This document shows, one piece after another, positions 50,438-61,066 of a stretch of 64,000 nucleotides of DNA; positions within the stretch are counted from its first letter, which is position 1; the number at the start of each line of letters is the position of its first letter. Made by a program: the position numbers and the translations under genes. The stretch is from contig NZ_LYPC01000027.1 of the NCBI RefSeq assembly GCF_001700435.1, forward strand, positions 186,380 through 250,379, given 5' to 3'. The stretch is from Paenibacillus pectinilyticus (lineage in GTDB: Bacteria > Bacillota > Bacilli > Paenibacillales > NBRC-103111). The notes under the pieces are model-generated. The model was given only the letters and a program-made list of their open reading frames with translations, was not told the origin of the DNA and did no database searches.

Positions 50438-53400
50438 TTGATCAAAAGAGGGTTATCTATCGTTCTTATTTTTACTATTTTATGTAGTTTATTTACGTTC
50501 GGAGCGGGTGTTTCCTTTGCTTCTGGACCTACTCAACCAGTAGTTACAACGACGACGAACTCGGTGAGTTTAACTTGGACAGCTGTACAAGGTGCAGATA
50601 GTTATAACGTATACCGTTCGCTGAGCAGTAATGGAACGCTTACCAAAGTTAATTCCACAAGTATTCTAGCAGTAAGCTATACGGATACAGGTTTAACTGC
50701 GAATACGAGATATTACTACAAAGTGGCATCAGTGAGTGGTGGGGTTGAATCGGGTCTATCGACGGAAGTCTCTGGATTAACCGAGCCTGATTTCGGGCCT
50801 AATGTGTTTGTATTCGATCCTTCAACGCCTGCGGCAGATATTCAATCGAAAAGTACGGATTTATTTACGCAACAAGAGTCCAACCAATTCGGTACGCAAA
50901 GATATGCGATGCTCTTCAAGCCAGGCGCCTATACCGCTAATATTAAGGTCGGTTTCTACACACAAGTGTCTGGCTTAGGACAAGTCCCTGATGATGTCAC
51001 CATTAATGGCGGTGTGACAGTGGATGCCAATTGGATGACTAACCACAACGCAACTCAAAATTTTTGGCGTTCCGTCGAAAACTTAGCTGTAGCCCCGACG
51101 AGCGGAGATATGAAATTCGCTGTCTCTCAGGCAGCGCCGATCCGACGCTTGCACGTGAAAGGTAATTTAACCTTGCATGACCAAGGCGGTTGGGCAAGTG
51201 GTGGCTTTCTAGCAGATACATTGGTTGATGGCACGGTGAACTCTGGATCGCAGCAGCAATGGTTCACGCGCAATAGCCAGTGGGGAACTTGGAATGGATC
51301 CTTGTGGAATACAACGATTGTCGGTTCCGTCAACGCACCAGCGGAAGATTGGCCGACGAAGGCATTCACTGTTGTTGACAAAGCTCCCGTTATTAGAGAA
51401 AAGCCATTCTTAACATTCGATTCCGTGGCAAATCAGTATAAAGTGTTCGTACCTGACACGACTACGAATAAAAGTGGAACGAGCTGGTCGACTGGTTCTA
51501 CGCCAGGAACTTCGATTCCCATCGAGAACTTCTTAATTGCAGATACAACAACACCCGTTGCCACGATTAATGCGGCACTTGATCAAGGTAAAAACTTACT
51601 GTTTACACCAGGTGTCTATCATTTCACGGATACGGTGAAGATTACAAAACCGAATACGGTCGTGCTCGGCCTTGGACTTGCTACTTTGCATTCCGATAAC
51701 GGAATTATGGCTCTCTCTGTTGCGGATGTAGATGGTGTGAAAATTGCAGGACTACTTTTTGAAGCGGGATCTGTGAATTCCCCTGTCTTATTGCAGGTTG
51801 GACCAAAAGGCAGTTCAAACGATCATTCTGCGAATCCGACTTCGTTGCATGATCTCTACTTCCGAGTTGGCGGAGATGCTCTTGCCAAAGCTGACGTCTG
51901 TATCGAAATTAACAGCAACAATGTGATTGGTGATCATTTCTGGGTATGGCGTGCCGACCACGGGACGGGCGCTGGTTGGAACTCAAACACAACAATTAAT
52001 GGGATGATTGTGAATGGGAACGACGTCACCATGTACGGGCTATTCGTGGAACATTTTCACGAGTACCAGACATTATGGAATGGTGAGCGCGGTCGGACCT
52101 ACTTTTATCAAACTGAAATTCCGTACGATGTACCCAATCAAGAAAGTTGGATGAGCAATAGCGGCACTGTGAATGGGTATGCTTCTTATAAAGTGGCGGA
52201 TACCGTGGCTTCACATGAAGCCTATGGCTTGGGTATTTACTCGAATTTCACGGGCGGAATCGTAAGTATGGAGAGCGGTATTGAAATTCCTGATGCGCCA
52301 GGCGTGAAAATTCATAATGCTACAACGGTCTCCTTGAATAAGGTTGGTGAAATTTCGCATGTTGCAAATGCGATGGGGAGTGCAGTGAATACAGGGACTA
52401 TGCGGACGACTATCGGCAATTATGTGCCTAGAACAGCTGCCAGTCTAACTGATGTCAGTGCTGCGACCATTGCGGGTAAGGCGCCTGTTTTGCCTGCTGT
52501 TGTCACTCAAGTGTTTACGGATGCTACTACGAAAAAGGTTGCTGTAGCGTGGGATACGATGGATCCTTCAAAATATGCGACAGTAGGAAGTTTCGTAGTA
52601 AATGGAACCGTATTCGGCACTTCAGTTAAAGCCGTTGCTAATGTTACGGTTGCTGCTGCGCCTAATGTTCCGGTGACGAAAATTCAAATATCGGGTGCAA
52701 ATAACGTTCAAACGATTACCGTTAACAGCACACTGCAAATGACTTCCGTCGTAACGCCTGTGAACGCTGACAACGGATCCATTACTTGGTCTGTTGTAGG
52801 CACGAACGGCACGGCAACGAATCTGGCAACAATGAGTAGTACAGGACTGTTAACTGCTGTTAAGGAGGGGACTGTAAAAGTCATTGCGACTGCCAATGAT
52901 GGCACGGGAGTTACAGCAAGTCAGTTCATCACAATCAGTTCGATCAAAGTCGGGAGCATCACGGTATCCGGACTGAATAGTGTAACGGCAGTAACGTATA
53001 AAGGGGCTTCCTTGCAAATGGTTGCTGATGTACAACCTTTGAATGCAACGGATCGTACATTTACATGGTCGGTTGCTAATGGAACTGGCACAGCGACTAT
53101 AGACGCTTCTGGCGTGTTGAAAGCATTGAGTGACGGTAGTGTCACAGTGAAGGCGACTGCTAAGGATGGTTCTGGTATAACAGGTGTTCAAACAATCACC
53201 ATTAGTGGACAATTGATGGTTGTAGGAAATGGATGGTCATGGGTACGGGAATCCCGAGATAACTGGGCGATTGATGGAATGAATCCCAATGTCATGAAAT
53301 TAACAACCATAGAAGGAAGCTGGGGAGGAACCAAACCTAGTAACCTACTCCTTAGAGATCTTGGAACAACGGGCGACTTCTCGATTACTACAAAGTTAAA

Positions 53401-56400
53401 TTTTGATGCTTCGAACAATTTTGAATGGGCAGGCTTAGTGGTTTATCAAGATGATGGAAATTTAATCTCATTGGGTCGTCAAGCAAATGGTAACCCAGCT
53501 GTCAAACAAATCAGATTTTCACAAGTGAAAGCTGGTTCGCAAACGGATAAAAGTTACACGGATCCAGTTGCTTCTGGGGATGTTTATTTGAAAATTGATA
53601 AAAGTGTAAACACGTATAAGGGTTATTACAGTTCAGATGGTATTACTTGGACACAAGTGACAGATACATTTACATTTACTTTGACGACGCCCAAGATAGG
53701 GATATTCGACAGAAAATTAGGTGGAAATGCAGCCAAAACAGCTGGGTTCTCAGATTTTAAATTGGGTGGCACGGTTATACCGTACTGGATTTCAGTAAAT
53801 TCGGTAAGTGTTTCAGGAAATGCAGGAGCGACAGGAATATCTTCCGTTAACGGAACTTTACAAATGTTAGCTCAGGTGCTGCCTGCGAATGCAACTTCGA
53901 ATTCTGTTTTGTGGACCGTTTATAATGCGGATGGCAGTCCAACTGATAAGGCCGCAATTAGCTCTAGTGGTTTGTTGACAGCCGCTAAGAACGGACAAGT
54001 GAAAGTGGTAGCGATGGCTTATGATGGCTCGGGTATAAGCGGGAGTGCGTTGTTTGACATAACCGGTCAACCTGTTGCAGTTGCTTCCCTTAACGTAACA
54101 GGTGCAAACGGTACTTCAGCCATCACTACAAAAGGAAACACACTTCAAATGGCAGCAGCGGTATTACCTGCGAATGCAACTAACCAAACGGTCACATGGT
54201 CCGTCTACAACCTTGATGGGACAACGACCGACAAGGCAACGATTAGCGCCAGCGGATTGCTCACTTCCATCAAAAACGGACAAGTGAAAGTCGTGGCTAG
54301 TGCAAATGACGGATCAGGCGTATCCGGCACCGCCATTATCACAATTTCTGGTCAAGTGCTTACACCGCCAACGATAAGTTCAGTATCCTCGGGAGATGCA
54401 CAGGCGACGCTTGTGTGGGGGCCAATGGATGAGTCGCTCTCCTACTCGGTTTATCAGAGAACGGCAGAGGGAACTTTCGGAGATGCCGTAGCGACAGTCG
54501 GAGGCGACGTGTACAGCTATACTGCGACAGACCTTGTGAATGGCACGACTTATTATTTTGTAATCAAAGCTACGTATCCAGGTGGTATAAGCGAAGCGTC
54601 CAATCAAATGATGGCAACGCCACAAATGCCAGCTCCAGGTGCACCTGTACTACAGGCTGCTGCAACGGATGATGGTCATGTCCAACTAACGTGGAATTCA
54701 GTTGAAGGATCAACTGGCTACCAATTATTCATGGGCACAGCATCAGGGGCATACGATTTATCTCCTGTCACCGTAGATAGTTCCGTATATAACTATGATG
54801 TGACCGGATTGGCGAATGGTACAACCTATTACTTCGTGCTTAAGGCTCTTAATCCAGGAGGAATTAGTGGAGCTTCCAATGAAGTTAGCGGGACACCACA
54901 AGTGCCGGCTCCAGGTGCACCTGTACTACAGGCTGCTGCAACGGGTGATGGTCATGTCCAACTGACGTGGAATTCGGTTGATGGATCAACTGGCTACCAA
55001 TTATTCATGGGCACAGCATCAGAGACATACAACTTACCTCCTGTCACCGTAGATAGTTCGGTGTATAACTATGATGTGACCGGATTGGCGAATGGTACAA
55101 CCTATTACTTCGTGGTTAAGGCTCTCAATCCAGGAGGAATAAGTGGAGCTTCCAATGAAGTTAGCGGGACACCACTAGCACCAGTAGTTATCATTGCCGT
55201 CACCGGTATCACGCTAGATCAGTCTAGCCTTAATCTGATCGTTGGAAATTCCGGTCAATTAACCGCTACGGTTCTCCCAGCAGATGCGGCGAATCAAATG
55301 GTAACTTGGAATTCGAGCAATGCGAATATTGCAAGAGTGGATGCTGATGGTAAGGTTACGGGAGTCTCATTCGGTAGGGCTGAGATAACAGCAACAACAG
55401 TAGACGGTGGATTTACAGCGACAACAACTGTCAATGTGGCGACACAGAACGGTGATCTACCTGTAGTCCCGGCAGCGCCGAATCACGTGATTACCATTAC
55501 TCCAAGTGAATTAACCAATAGTCAAAACGGTATAACTACCGTAGAGGTCCCAGCTCAGACTTCGGAGATTAGACTTCCAGCGAATATGAAAGAGCTGATT
55601 AAACAGAATAAGCTAGAGATCAAGTCCGACGCGTTAACCCTATCGTTCCCGACCGAGGTGCTTAACCAATTAACTGATAAGTTCACGGCGGATGAATTAA
55701 AGTCAGGGACAATTTCACTCAAGTTGGACTTGATTGCCAACACTGATGCGAAATCACTTATCAACAACAGTCATCTTTCTTCAGTTACAGAAAATAAACT
55801 GATCGGCGATGTGTATGAATTCCATTTGGTCATGCAAACTTCGGACGGGAAAACGATTGAGATTTCGAAGTTCGATAAGCCGATTACAATCGAGCTAAAA
55901 GTTCCGACTTCTATTAATCCGAAGCTAGCGGGAATTTTCTACATTGCCAATGACGGAACACTGACGTATATCGGCGGCAAATTAAATGACGATGTGATCT
56001 CAGCGGAGCTTAACCATTTCAGTAAGTATGCTGTGCTTGAAGTTACAAAATCGTTCGCAGATGTGCCATCCAGCCATTGGGCTTCCGATGTGATCAAGGA
56101 GCTTGCGGCGAAGCAAATCGTGGAAGGAACGAGTGTGACAAGCTTCGAACCTGAGCGCAACGTATCACGTGCTGAATTCACAGCGCTGCTTGTGAGAGCA
56201 TTGAAGCTCACGGATAAAGCTGAAACGGCATTTACCGATGTGAAATCGAGCGATTGGTACGCGGATGCTGTATCCGCTGCCGTTAAGGCAGGTATTGTGC
56301 AAGGAAAGCTTGCGACATTATTTGATCCGAACGCGCCAATCACGCGCGAGGAAATGGTAACCCTATTACTCAGAGCGTACGAGTTCAAGTATGGTAAAGC

Positions 56401-56596
56401 GGCTAATCAAGCAAGTCGCACGTTCGCAGATGAGGATCAAGTATCCGCTTGGGCGAAGGACTATGTGCAAGCGGCAGCAGCACTGCATTTCATTGAAGGG
56501 CGTGCAGCGGACAAATTTGAACCGAAAGGCATATCTACACGTGCTGAAGCGGCTCAAATTCTATACAATCTATTAGTGGCTACTAAAGCGCTATAG
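50438..56596 (+). CDS. Giant SLH-anchored modular surface protein
   Basis: 2052 residues from TTG 50438, chosen because GGGGAGG lies eight bases upstream and the product then begins with a signal peptide ([21 protein letters not shown]...FAS). Approximate order: FN3 31-117; right-handed beta-helix region 118-680, resembling GH55/pectate-lyase-3-like proteins ([15 protein letters not shown]); Ig-like group 4 about 682-742; Ig-like group 2 at 745-835 and 836-925; a DUF1349/ConA-like domain 926-1112; Ig-like 2 at 1118-1305; three FN3 1306-1581; Ig-like 2 at 1583-1668; a pre-SLH domain; three SLH domains 1872-2052. SLH domains hold it on pyruvylated cell-wall polymer. It probably binds or cleaves a polysaccharide outside the cell. 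Confidence 0.88.
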   Translation: MIKRGLSIVLIFTILCSLFTFGAGVSFASGPTQPVVTTTTNSVSLTWTAVQGADSYNVYRSLSSNGTLTKVNSTSILAVSYTDTGLTANTRYYYKVASVSGGVESGLSTEVSGLTEPDFGPNVFVFDPSTPAADIQSKSTDLFTQQESNQFGTQRYAMLFKPGAYTANIKVGFYTQVSGLGQVPDDVTINGGVTVDANWMTNHNATQNFWRSVENLAVAPTSGDMKFAVSQAAPIRRLHVKGNLTLHDQGGWASGGFLADTLVDGTVNSGSQQQWFTRNSQWGTWNGSLWNTTIVGSVNAPAEDWPTKAFTVVDKAPVIREKPFLTFDSVANQYKVFVPDTTTNKSGTSWSTGSTPGTSIPIENFLIADTTTPVATINAALDQGKNLLFTPGVYHFTDTVKITKPNTVVLGLGLATLHSDNGIMALSVADVDGVKIAGLLFEAGSVNSPVLLQVGPKGSSNDHSANPTSLHDLYFRVGGDALAKADVCIEINSNNVIGDHFWVWRADHGTGAGWNSNTTINGMIVNGNDVTMYGLFVEHFHEYQTLWNGERGRTYFYQTEIPYDVPNQESWMSNSGTVNGYASYKVADTVASHEAYGLGIYSNFTGGIVSMESGIEIPDAPGVKIHNATTVSLNKVGEISHVANAMGSAVNTGTMRTTIGNYVPRTAASLTDVSAATIAGKAPVLPAVVTQVFTDATTKKVAVAWDTMDPSKYATVGSFVVNGTVFGTSVKAVANVTVAAAPNVPVTKIQISGANNVQTITVNSTLQMTSVVTPVNADNGSITWSVVGTNGTATNLATMSSTGLLTAVKEGTVKVIATANDGTGVTASQFITISSIKVGSITVSGLNSVTAVTYKGASLQMVADVQPLNATDRTFTWSVANGTGTATIDASGVLKALSDGSVTVKATAKDGSGITGVQTITISGQLMVVGNGWSWVRESRDNWAIDGMNPNVMKLTTIEGSWGGTKPSNLLLRDLGTTGDFSITTKLNFDASNNFEWAGLVVYQDDGNLISLGRQANGNPAVKQIRFSQVKAGSQTDKSYTDPVASGDVYLKIDKSVNTYKGYYSSDGITWTQVTDTFTFTLTTPKIGIFDRKLGGNAAKTAGFSDFKLGGTVIPYWISVNSVSVSGNAGATGISSVNGTLQMLAQVLPANATSNSVLWTVYNADGSPTDKAAISSSGLLTAAKNGQVKVVAMAYDGSGISGSALFDITGQPVAVASLNVTGANGTSAITTKGNTLQMAAAVLPANATNQTVTWSVYNLDGTTTDKATISASGLLTSIKNGQVKVVASANDGSGVSGTAIITISGQVLTPPTISSVSSGDAQATLVWGPMDESLSYSVYQRTAEGTFGDAVATVGGDVYSYTATDLVNGTTYYFVIKATYPGGISEASNQMMATPQMPAPGAPVLQAAATDDGHVQLTWNSVEGSTGYQLFMGTASGAYDLSPVTVDSSVYNYDVTGLANGTTYYFVLKALNPGGISGASNEVSGTPQVPAPGAPVLQAAATGDGHVQLTWNSVDGSTGYQLFMGTASETYNLPPVTVDSSVYNYDVTGLANGTTYYFVVKALNPGGISGASNEVSGTPLAPVVIIAVTGITLDQSSLNLIVGNSGQLTATVLPADAANQMVTWNSSNANIARVDADGKVTGVSFGRAEITATTVDGGFTATTTVNVATQNGDLPVVPAAPNHVITITPSELTNSQNGITTVEVPAQTSEIRLPANMKELIKQNKLEIKSDALTLSFPTEVLNQLTDKFTADELKSGTISLKLDLIANTDAKSLINNSHLSSVTENKLIGDVYEFHLVMQTSDGKTIEISKFDKPITIELKVPTSINPKLAGIFYIANDGTLTYIGGKLNDDVISAELNHFSKYAVLEVTKSFADVPSSHWASDVIKELAAKQIVEGTSVTSFEPERNVSRAEFTALLVRALKLTDKAETAFTDVKSSDWYADAVSAAVKAGIVQGKLATLFDPNAPITREEMVTLLLRAYEFKYGKAANQASRTFADEDQVSAWAKDYVQAAAALHFIEGRAADKFEPKGISTRAEAAQILYNLLVATKAL
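54629..55180 (+). repeat. Near-identical FN3 duplication, 276-bp period
   Basis: 54629-54904 and 54905-55180 differ at only a handful of bases and keep frame (92 codons each). The neighbouring FN3 domain at 54355-54628 is clearly more divergent, so this is a recent tandem duplication. Confidence 0.9.
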
Positions 56597-56611
56597 ATCT
56601 ATTGTTTCGGC

Positions 56612-56668
56612 ACAAAAAGGGGCCATTCCATTCGTAAAGAAATTCACGAATGGAATGGCCCTTTTTGT
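56612..56668. terminator. Strong terminator after the SLH protein gene
   Basis: AAAAAGGGGCCATTCCATTCGT pairs with ACGAATGGAATGGCCCTTTTT with a single bulged G. The stem is A-rich on one side and T-rich on the other, so it could work in both directions. Confidence 0.92.
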
Positions 56669-56768
56669 ATTCACTTTTAAAAAAAGGAAAATAAATACAG
56701 GATCATACGGAATAAACGAAACATTTCTAAAGAAATGCTCGTTTAATGATGTGGGAGGCGTGATCGGA

Positions 56769-57257
56769 TTGAAAATACAAATCATACTCATGCTATGTCT
56801 TATTATCTTGTTATTTACCGGGTGTAGCCTTGAAGCCAAGCGATCCAATCTAACCAAAGAACTGGGAGAAACTCCGCCTCAGCCGGTCATTACTTTTGAA
56901 AATAAAGCGATTAGTGTCTATCAAAGTTCGTATTGCTGGAACAACGCATCCAAAGGAACAGGGACTTGTGCAGATTATGCTGCTCCTAGTGAACAACTCA
57001 AAGATAAAGACAAGGATCGGGTTAAAGCGGGTGGTCGCCTCACCTATAAATTTCATGTGAAAAATCCTACGGAAATCACTCTCACGCAATCTCATAACGG
57101 TACATTCACAGAAGTGCCTCTCGTTGGTGAATCTTTTGAAGTTCCAACAGAGAAAGGAATTTATTATTACTCCTTGTCTGCTGTCTGGTTGAAAGATACG
57201 AAGAGCAGAGTTTCGGAAGGATCCTCTTCGTACACATTTGTTATTGAGGTAATCTGA
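56769..57257 (+). CDS. Small lipoprotein, unknown
   Basis: 162 residues from a likely TTG start at 56769, ten bases after GGAGG. The longer frame from 56655 would begin inside the preceding terminator. The signal peptide IQIILMLCLIILLFTGC ends in a lipobox (Cys near 19). The mature part has two cysteines in QSSYCWNNASKGTGTCADYAAP that may form a disulfide, then a beta-rich domain with KVAGGRLTYKFHVKN-like and YYYSLSAVWLKD strands. I do not recognise the family. It stands alone between a terminator and the convergent LysR gene. Confidence 0.7.
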   Translation: MKIQIILMLCLIILLFTGCSLEAKRSNLTKELGETPPQPVITFENKAISVYQSSYCWNNASKGTGTCADYAAPSEQLKDKDKDRVKAGGRLTYKFHVKNPTEITLTQSHNGTFTEVPLVGESFEVPTEKGIYYYSLSAVWLKDTKSRVSEGSSSYTFVIEVI

Positions 57258-57280
57258 AAAGTTAGTTCAACCCTAGCCTC

Positions 57281-58174
57281 CTAACTAACCGGGTTCTGCC
57301 GTATCATCGCAATAAAGTTCGTCGTAGAAGCGGATAAGGGTTCATTTTTCCGGGTGCAAATTGCAATCGTATTGGTCAAATGAATGCCATCCACATACAC
57401 GCGGCACAGCTCTCCCCGTTCAACATATTCCCGAACGACTAACGAGGAAACGAAGTTGGCACCATATCCGGCAATAACGGCCATGATCGCTTCATACAGT
57501 CCATTAAATTGCAAAGAAATAGAGGGCGTTGAAGTGCTGTAGGTGCGGCACAAGGATAATAATCTCTCACGCGTCGAGCTGCCTTCTTCCCGCATAACAA
57601 AAGGTTCTTTTACCATTTCCTCTAACGAAACGTGTTGATTCGCGAAGCGATGGCCAGGCGCAACGACAAACCAGAGCTCGTCCTGGAACAACTCCTCCGT
57701 CTGAATCGTATCCGGATAATTCTCGGGAATCCCGCCATAAATGGCGATATCGACGTCAACGTTCAAAAGCTGCTTCAGTGCATCCGAGGAATTCGTGGTA
57801 GTAATCATCATGTCTACCTGCTCGAATTGCTGTTTGAATTTGGCCAGCCACGTAGGGAGTAGGAAATGTGAAGGTAAATACGTCGCAGCTAATCGGATGC
57901 TCCCATGGGTCCCAGTTCGGTAGTGATGTGCATACTGTTCAATTTGTTGTTCAACTGCGAAAAGCCTCTTGGCCAGTAATGCGATCTCTGCTCCTGCCTC
58001 TGTCAGTGTGATCCCTCTCCCTTGCGGTTTAAGTAGAGGAATGGATAGTTCTTTCTCAAACTTCTTAATCTGCGCCGTTATGGCAGGTTGGCTTATCGTG
58101 AGCAGCTCCGAGGCGCGAGTTACGCTCCCGGTAGTCGCAATGACATGAAATAAGCGTAACGCATGTAGATTCAT
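57281..58174 (-). CDS. LysR-family transcriptional regulator
   Basis: 297 residues from ATG 58174, with GGAGGACC upstream. The N-terminal winged HTH is typical (MNLHALRLFHVIATTGSVTRASELLTISQPAITAQIKKFEKEL). A type 2 periplasmic-binding-like effector domain covers about 90-290. It is divergent from the O-methyltransferase gene with 128 bases between starts, the standard arrangement for a LysR protein and its target. The intergenic stretch has AT-rich dyads (ATATAT/TATAC near 58230), but no single T-N11-A site stands out. Confidence 0.92.
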   Translation of the reverse strand: MNLHALRLFHVIATTGSVTRASELLTISQPAITAQIKKFEKELSIPLLKPQGRGITLTEAGAEIALLAKRLFAVEQQIEQYAHHYRTGTHGSIRLAATYLPSHFLLPTWLAKFKQQFEQVDMMITTTNSSDALKQLLNVDVDIAIYGGIPENYPDTIQTEELFQDELWFVVAPGHRFANQHVSLEEMVKEPFVMREEGSSTRERLLSLCRTYSTSTPSISLQFNGLYEAIMAVIAGYGANFVSSLVVREYVERGELCRVYVDGIHLTNTIAICTRKNEPLSASTTNFIAMIRQNPVS

Positions 58175-58302
58175 TCTAGGTCCTCCAGCATCTAATTCAT
58201 ACATTATTTATATGATTAATCAAGAAAGATATATTATACGTATGAGTATATCTCCTTTACACTAGAAATAGAAGTTAAACACAAAGAGGAGATGTGATCA
58301 CG

Positions 58303-58974
58303 ATGAGTCAAACGAAAACATGGGAACAGGTTGATCAATATATTACGGAACGTCTTATTCCGCGAGACACGGTATTAGAAGACGTTTTGGCAGCGAATCA
58401 AAAGGCTGACTTACCCGCTTATGATGTATCACCTGCACAGGGGAAGTTCTTGAACCTGCTTGTCCAGTTGCAAGGGGCCAAACGAATTCTGGAAATTGGC
58501 ACACTGGGAGGATACAGCACCATTTGGTTAGCGAGAGCACTACCGTCTGATGGTCACATCGTCACGTTGGAGCTTGATCCACACCATGCGCAAGTGGCAC
58601 AGGCTAATCTTGCCCTTGCTCAGGTGGAGGATAAGGTCGAAATCCGTGTAGGAGATGCTTTGGAACAATTGGCGAAGCTGCGTGATGAGGGGGCAGATCC
58701 CTTTGATTTCATCTTTATTGATGCCGACAAACCGAATAACCCTAATTATTTGAAATGGGCACTTCAGTTTTCACGCCCAGGAACGGTGATTATTGGTGAT
58801 AATGTGATTCGCGACGGTGAAGTCATTCACGCCAAAAGTACCGATCCGCGCGTACAAGGGGTAAGGAAGTTTTATGATCTGATCGGCAATGAGCCTAGAA
58901 TTACGGCTACCGCTATTCAGACCGTCGGAAGTAAAGGCTATGATGGATTCGTAATGGGAATTGTGACGGGTTGA
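58303..58974 (+). CDS. SAM-dependent O-methyltransferase
   Basis: 223 residues from ATG 58303, with AAGAGGAGA ten bases upstream. It follows the caffeoyl-CoA/catechol O-methyltransferase pattern (methyltransferase_3): SAM motif LEIGTLGGYSTIWLARALP (about 64-82), HIVTLELDPHHAQVA, and metal-binding FDFIFIDADKPNN (about 135-147) with GTVIIGDNV. Bacillales relatives methylate catechols and other diols. Probably controlled by the divergent LysR protein. A terminator follows. Confidence 0.92.
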   Translation: MSQTKTWEQVDQYITERLIPRDTVLEDVLAANQKADLPAYDVSPAQGKFLNLLVQLQGAKRILEIGTLGGYSTIWLARALPSDGHIVTLELDPHHAQVAQANLALAQVEDKVEIRVGDALEQLAKLRDEGADPFDFIFIDADKPNNPNYLKWALQFSRPGTVIIGDNVIRDGEVIHAKSTDPRVQGVRKFYDLIGNEPRITATAIQTVGSKGYDGFVMGIVTG

Positions 58975-59047
58975 TGGGGTGAAATTAAGATTCTTCACAG
59001 ATTATCTACCTGTTTAATGATACTATGGAAATGAAAGAATAAGGATC

Positions 59048-59077
59048 AAGTCGCTGTATAGGATACAGCGGCTTTTC
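59048..59077 (+). terminator. Rho-independent terminator
   Basis: AAGTCGCTGTAT (59048-59059) pairs with ATACAGCGGCTT (59063-59074) and ends in TTTT. It lies between the O-methyltransferase and CorA genes. Confidence 0.8.
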
Positions 59078-59104
59078 ATTTACTGAAAACTTGGAGGATT
59101 TTCT

Positions 59105-60034
59105 ATGCTGATTTATAATCGCACGACGAATCAAACGACAACTGAAAAAGTGAGGAAACCTGCGGAAAACGAAATGGTTTGGATTCGCCTTCGTAATCCG
59201 GAGCCTTCAGAAACGCATCATATTCTTTCTGACCTGCTTGATTGTCATCATCTACTGGTAGAAGACGCAATGAAATTAAATCAACGTCCTAAAATGGATA
59301 AGTATAATAATAGTATTTTCATTTCATTTTTTGCGGTAAATACGGATTATGAGCCAATGGAAATTGCTTTGGTGGTCGGAAAAAACTATGTTGTCTCCGT
59401 GTATAAAGATGATATCCCCGTGTTAGACAGTCTTTATGAAGAATTCAAAGAAGTGGAAGGGAAGATGCAGTTCCCGGCCCAAATTCTTTATCATATCATG
59501 GATCGCTGTGTGGATGAATACGTTCAAATCGTTGATCAAATCGAAGATAAAGTAGAAACGTGGGAAGAAGTCATTTATCAAAATCCCTATTCCAAGATCT
59601 CCCGCGAAATCTTTCAATTCAAACGCATCACCCATAGTCTTCGCCGGGTTTTCGTTGAAGAAAGGGCAGTCCTCGGATCCATTAGCCATCAAAATTTGCC
59701 GTATTCTCACCCTGATGCAGATGTGTACTTTGTCGATATCTTCGATCATATTTCTCGGGTAGTGGATTCGATTGATATGTTCCGTGAGTCGATGACGGGC
59801 TTATTGGAAATGCAGATCAGTATGAAATCAGATCGTATGAATGAAACGATGAAAACACTTACGATCATCTCGACGATATTTCTGCCGCTAACCTTCATTG
59901 CAGGTATCTATGGGATGAATTTCAAAATTATCCCTGAGCTGAACTGGGATTATGGTTATTTGTATGTGTGGGGACTAATGGCAGCTATCACGCTGGGTAT
60001 GGTCATTTTCTTCAAGAGGAAAAATTGGTTTTAA
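59105..60034 (+). CDS. CorA-family divalent cation transporter
   Basis: 309 residues. A large N-terminal cytoplasmic domain and a long stalk helix are followed by two C-terminal spans at about 250-270 and 283-303. The pore motif GMN is in GIYGMNF after the first span, and the C-terminus is basic. This is the full CorA layout for magnesium (or cobalt/nickel) uptake as a homopentamer. CTTGGAGGATTTTCT precedes ATG 59105. No magnesium riboswitch was recognised upstream. Confidence 0.93.
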   Translation: MLIYNRTTNQTTTEKVRKPAENEMVWIRLRNPEPSETHHILSDLLDCHHLLVEDAMKLNQRPKMDKYNNSIFISFFAVNTDYEPMEIALVVGKNYVVSVYKDDIPVLDSLYEEFKEVEGKMQFPAQILYHIMDRCVDEYVQIVDQIEDKVETWEEVIYQNPYSKISREIFQFKRITHSLRRVFVEERAVLGSISHQNLPYSHPDADVYFVDIFDHISRVVDSIDMFRESMTGLLEMQISMKSDRMNETMKTLTIISTIFLPLTFIAGIYGMNFKIIPELNWDYGYLYVWGLMAAITLGMVIFFKRKNWF

Positions 60035-60335
60035 GAGCCTCATTTTGATTGTTTTAGCTCATTTTTTTATATGAAAACGTACAGTTTTTTTGTCGTGTAC
60101 AAAATATAATGTATAGAGTATTATGATGAAGGCAATATCATTCAGGAAAAAAAAGGAGTTGAATTCTTTTTTATGGGTAGTCGAAATTCTAGTGAACCAG
60201 AGCCAGAAATACGATTCGGGGAAGTCATGATCACTAACTATCATTTGGAGGTTTGGTTACTTATAAAAATGGAATCAACCCTGAGGAAAAATGAATAACG
60301 GGTTTCCTGACTTCCTCATTTGAGGAGGAAGACCA
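60035..60335 (+). other. Leader between corA-like and DUF1003 genes
   Basis: About 300 bases. TATAAT at 60105-60110 is a probable -10 element, giving a leader of some 220 bases before the DUF1003 start. A 41-codon frame (60173-60298) lies in it without a well-placed ribosome binding site. At the end CTTCCTC (60311-60317) can pair with GAGGAAG (60325-60331), covering the ribosome binding site of the next gene. Confidence 0.45.
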
Positions 60336-60890
60336 ATGAGCAAAAACTTTTATTTCAAAAAACAAGAGATTCAAAGTGATGCAAAAACGATACAAGGCTT
60401 TGATATTGAAATTAATCGCGATGATGCCAAACGGATTGATCGGCTCGTTGATAATTACGAAAGTAAAATCCTTTCGCACTTAGATGAAGAATATTTGCGG
60501 AAAACAACGTGGGCAGACCGAATCGCTGATCGAATAGCTTCATTCGGAGGCAGCTGGAAGTTTATCATATATTTCGCTCTCTTCCTAGCGATTTGGATCA
60601 TCTGGAATCTGCTTCCATTCGCGCGGCATTTTGATTCACCGCCATTTATCTTATTAAATCTTTGCTTATCCTTTATTGCTGCCTTTCAAGCGCCGGTGAT
60701 CATGATGAGTCAAAACAGGCAAGCGGCAAGAGAAAAGCATGAGTCCATTATCGATTTTGCTATCAATTATAAATCCGAGCAAGAAATTGACGATATGCAG
60801 AGCCATTTGCATCGGATTGAAGATGAACTCCTAGATTTAAAACGTCTCATTCTCGCTGCCCAAAGCAATCCAACAAAGCTGGATGCATAA
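60336..60890 (+). CDS. DUF1003-family membrane protein
   Basis: 184 residues. The DUF1003 core covers about 55-150: TWADRIADRIASFGGSWKFIIYFALFLAIWIIWNLLP, FDSPPFILLNLCLSFIAAFQAPVIMMSQNRQAAREK. Two membrane spans are at about 70-90 and 105-125. A C-terminal coiled helix follows (SEQEIDDMQSHLHRIEDELLDLKRLI). Function unknown. GAGGAGGAAG lies before ATG 60336, inside a potential hairpin. Its position after CorA hints at, but does not show, a link with ion homeostasis. Confidence 0.88.
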   Translation: MSKNFYFKKQEIQSDAKTIQGFDIEINRDDAKRIDRLVDNYESKILSHLDEEYLRKTTWADRIADRIASFGGSWKFIIYFALFLAIWIIWNLLPFARHFDSPPFILLNLCLSFIAAFQAPVIMMSQNRQAAREKHESIIDFAINYKSEQEIDDMQSHLHRIEDELLDLKRLILAAQSNPTKLDA

Positions 60891-61066
60891 ACCATTTGTT
60901 TGTAAAACCATTTGTAATAAAAAAATAATTTGTTTTTCATCTTGCATTCATAAATCAATCCTATACTAAATGTGGAGAATCCGTTGTCCAGGGTTCTCCC
61001 TATTTATGATCAACTGCTCATAACCCTAATTGATAGATTAGTTGTGCTAGTGTAGGAGGAAATAGC

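Noticed and set aside
60173-60298. Possible 41-residue leader peptide before the DUF1003 gene
   Set aside because: The GGAG lies about 15 bases before the ATG, and the peptide has no known similarity; noted only within the leader entry.
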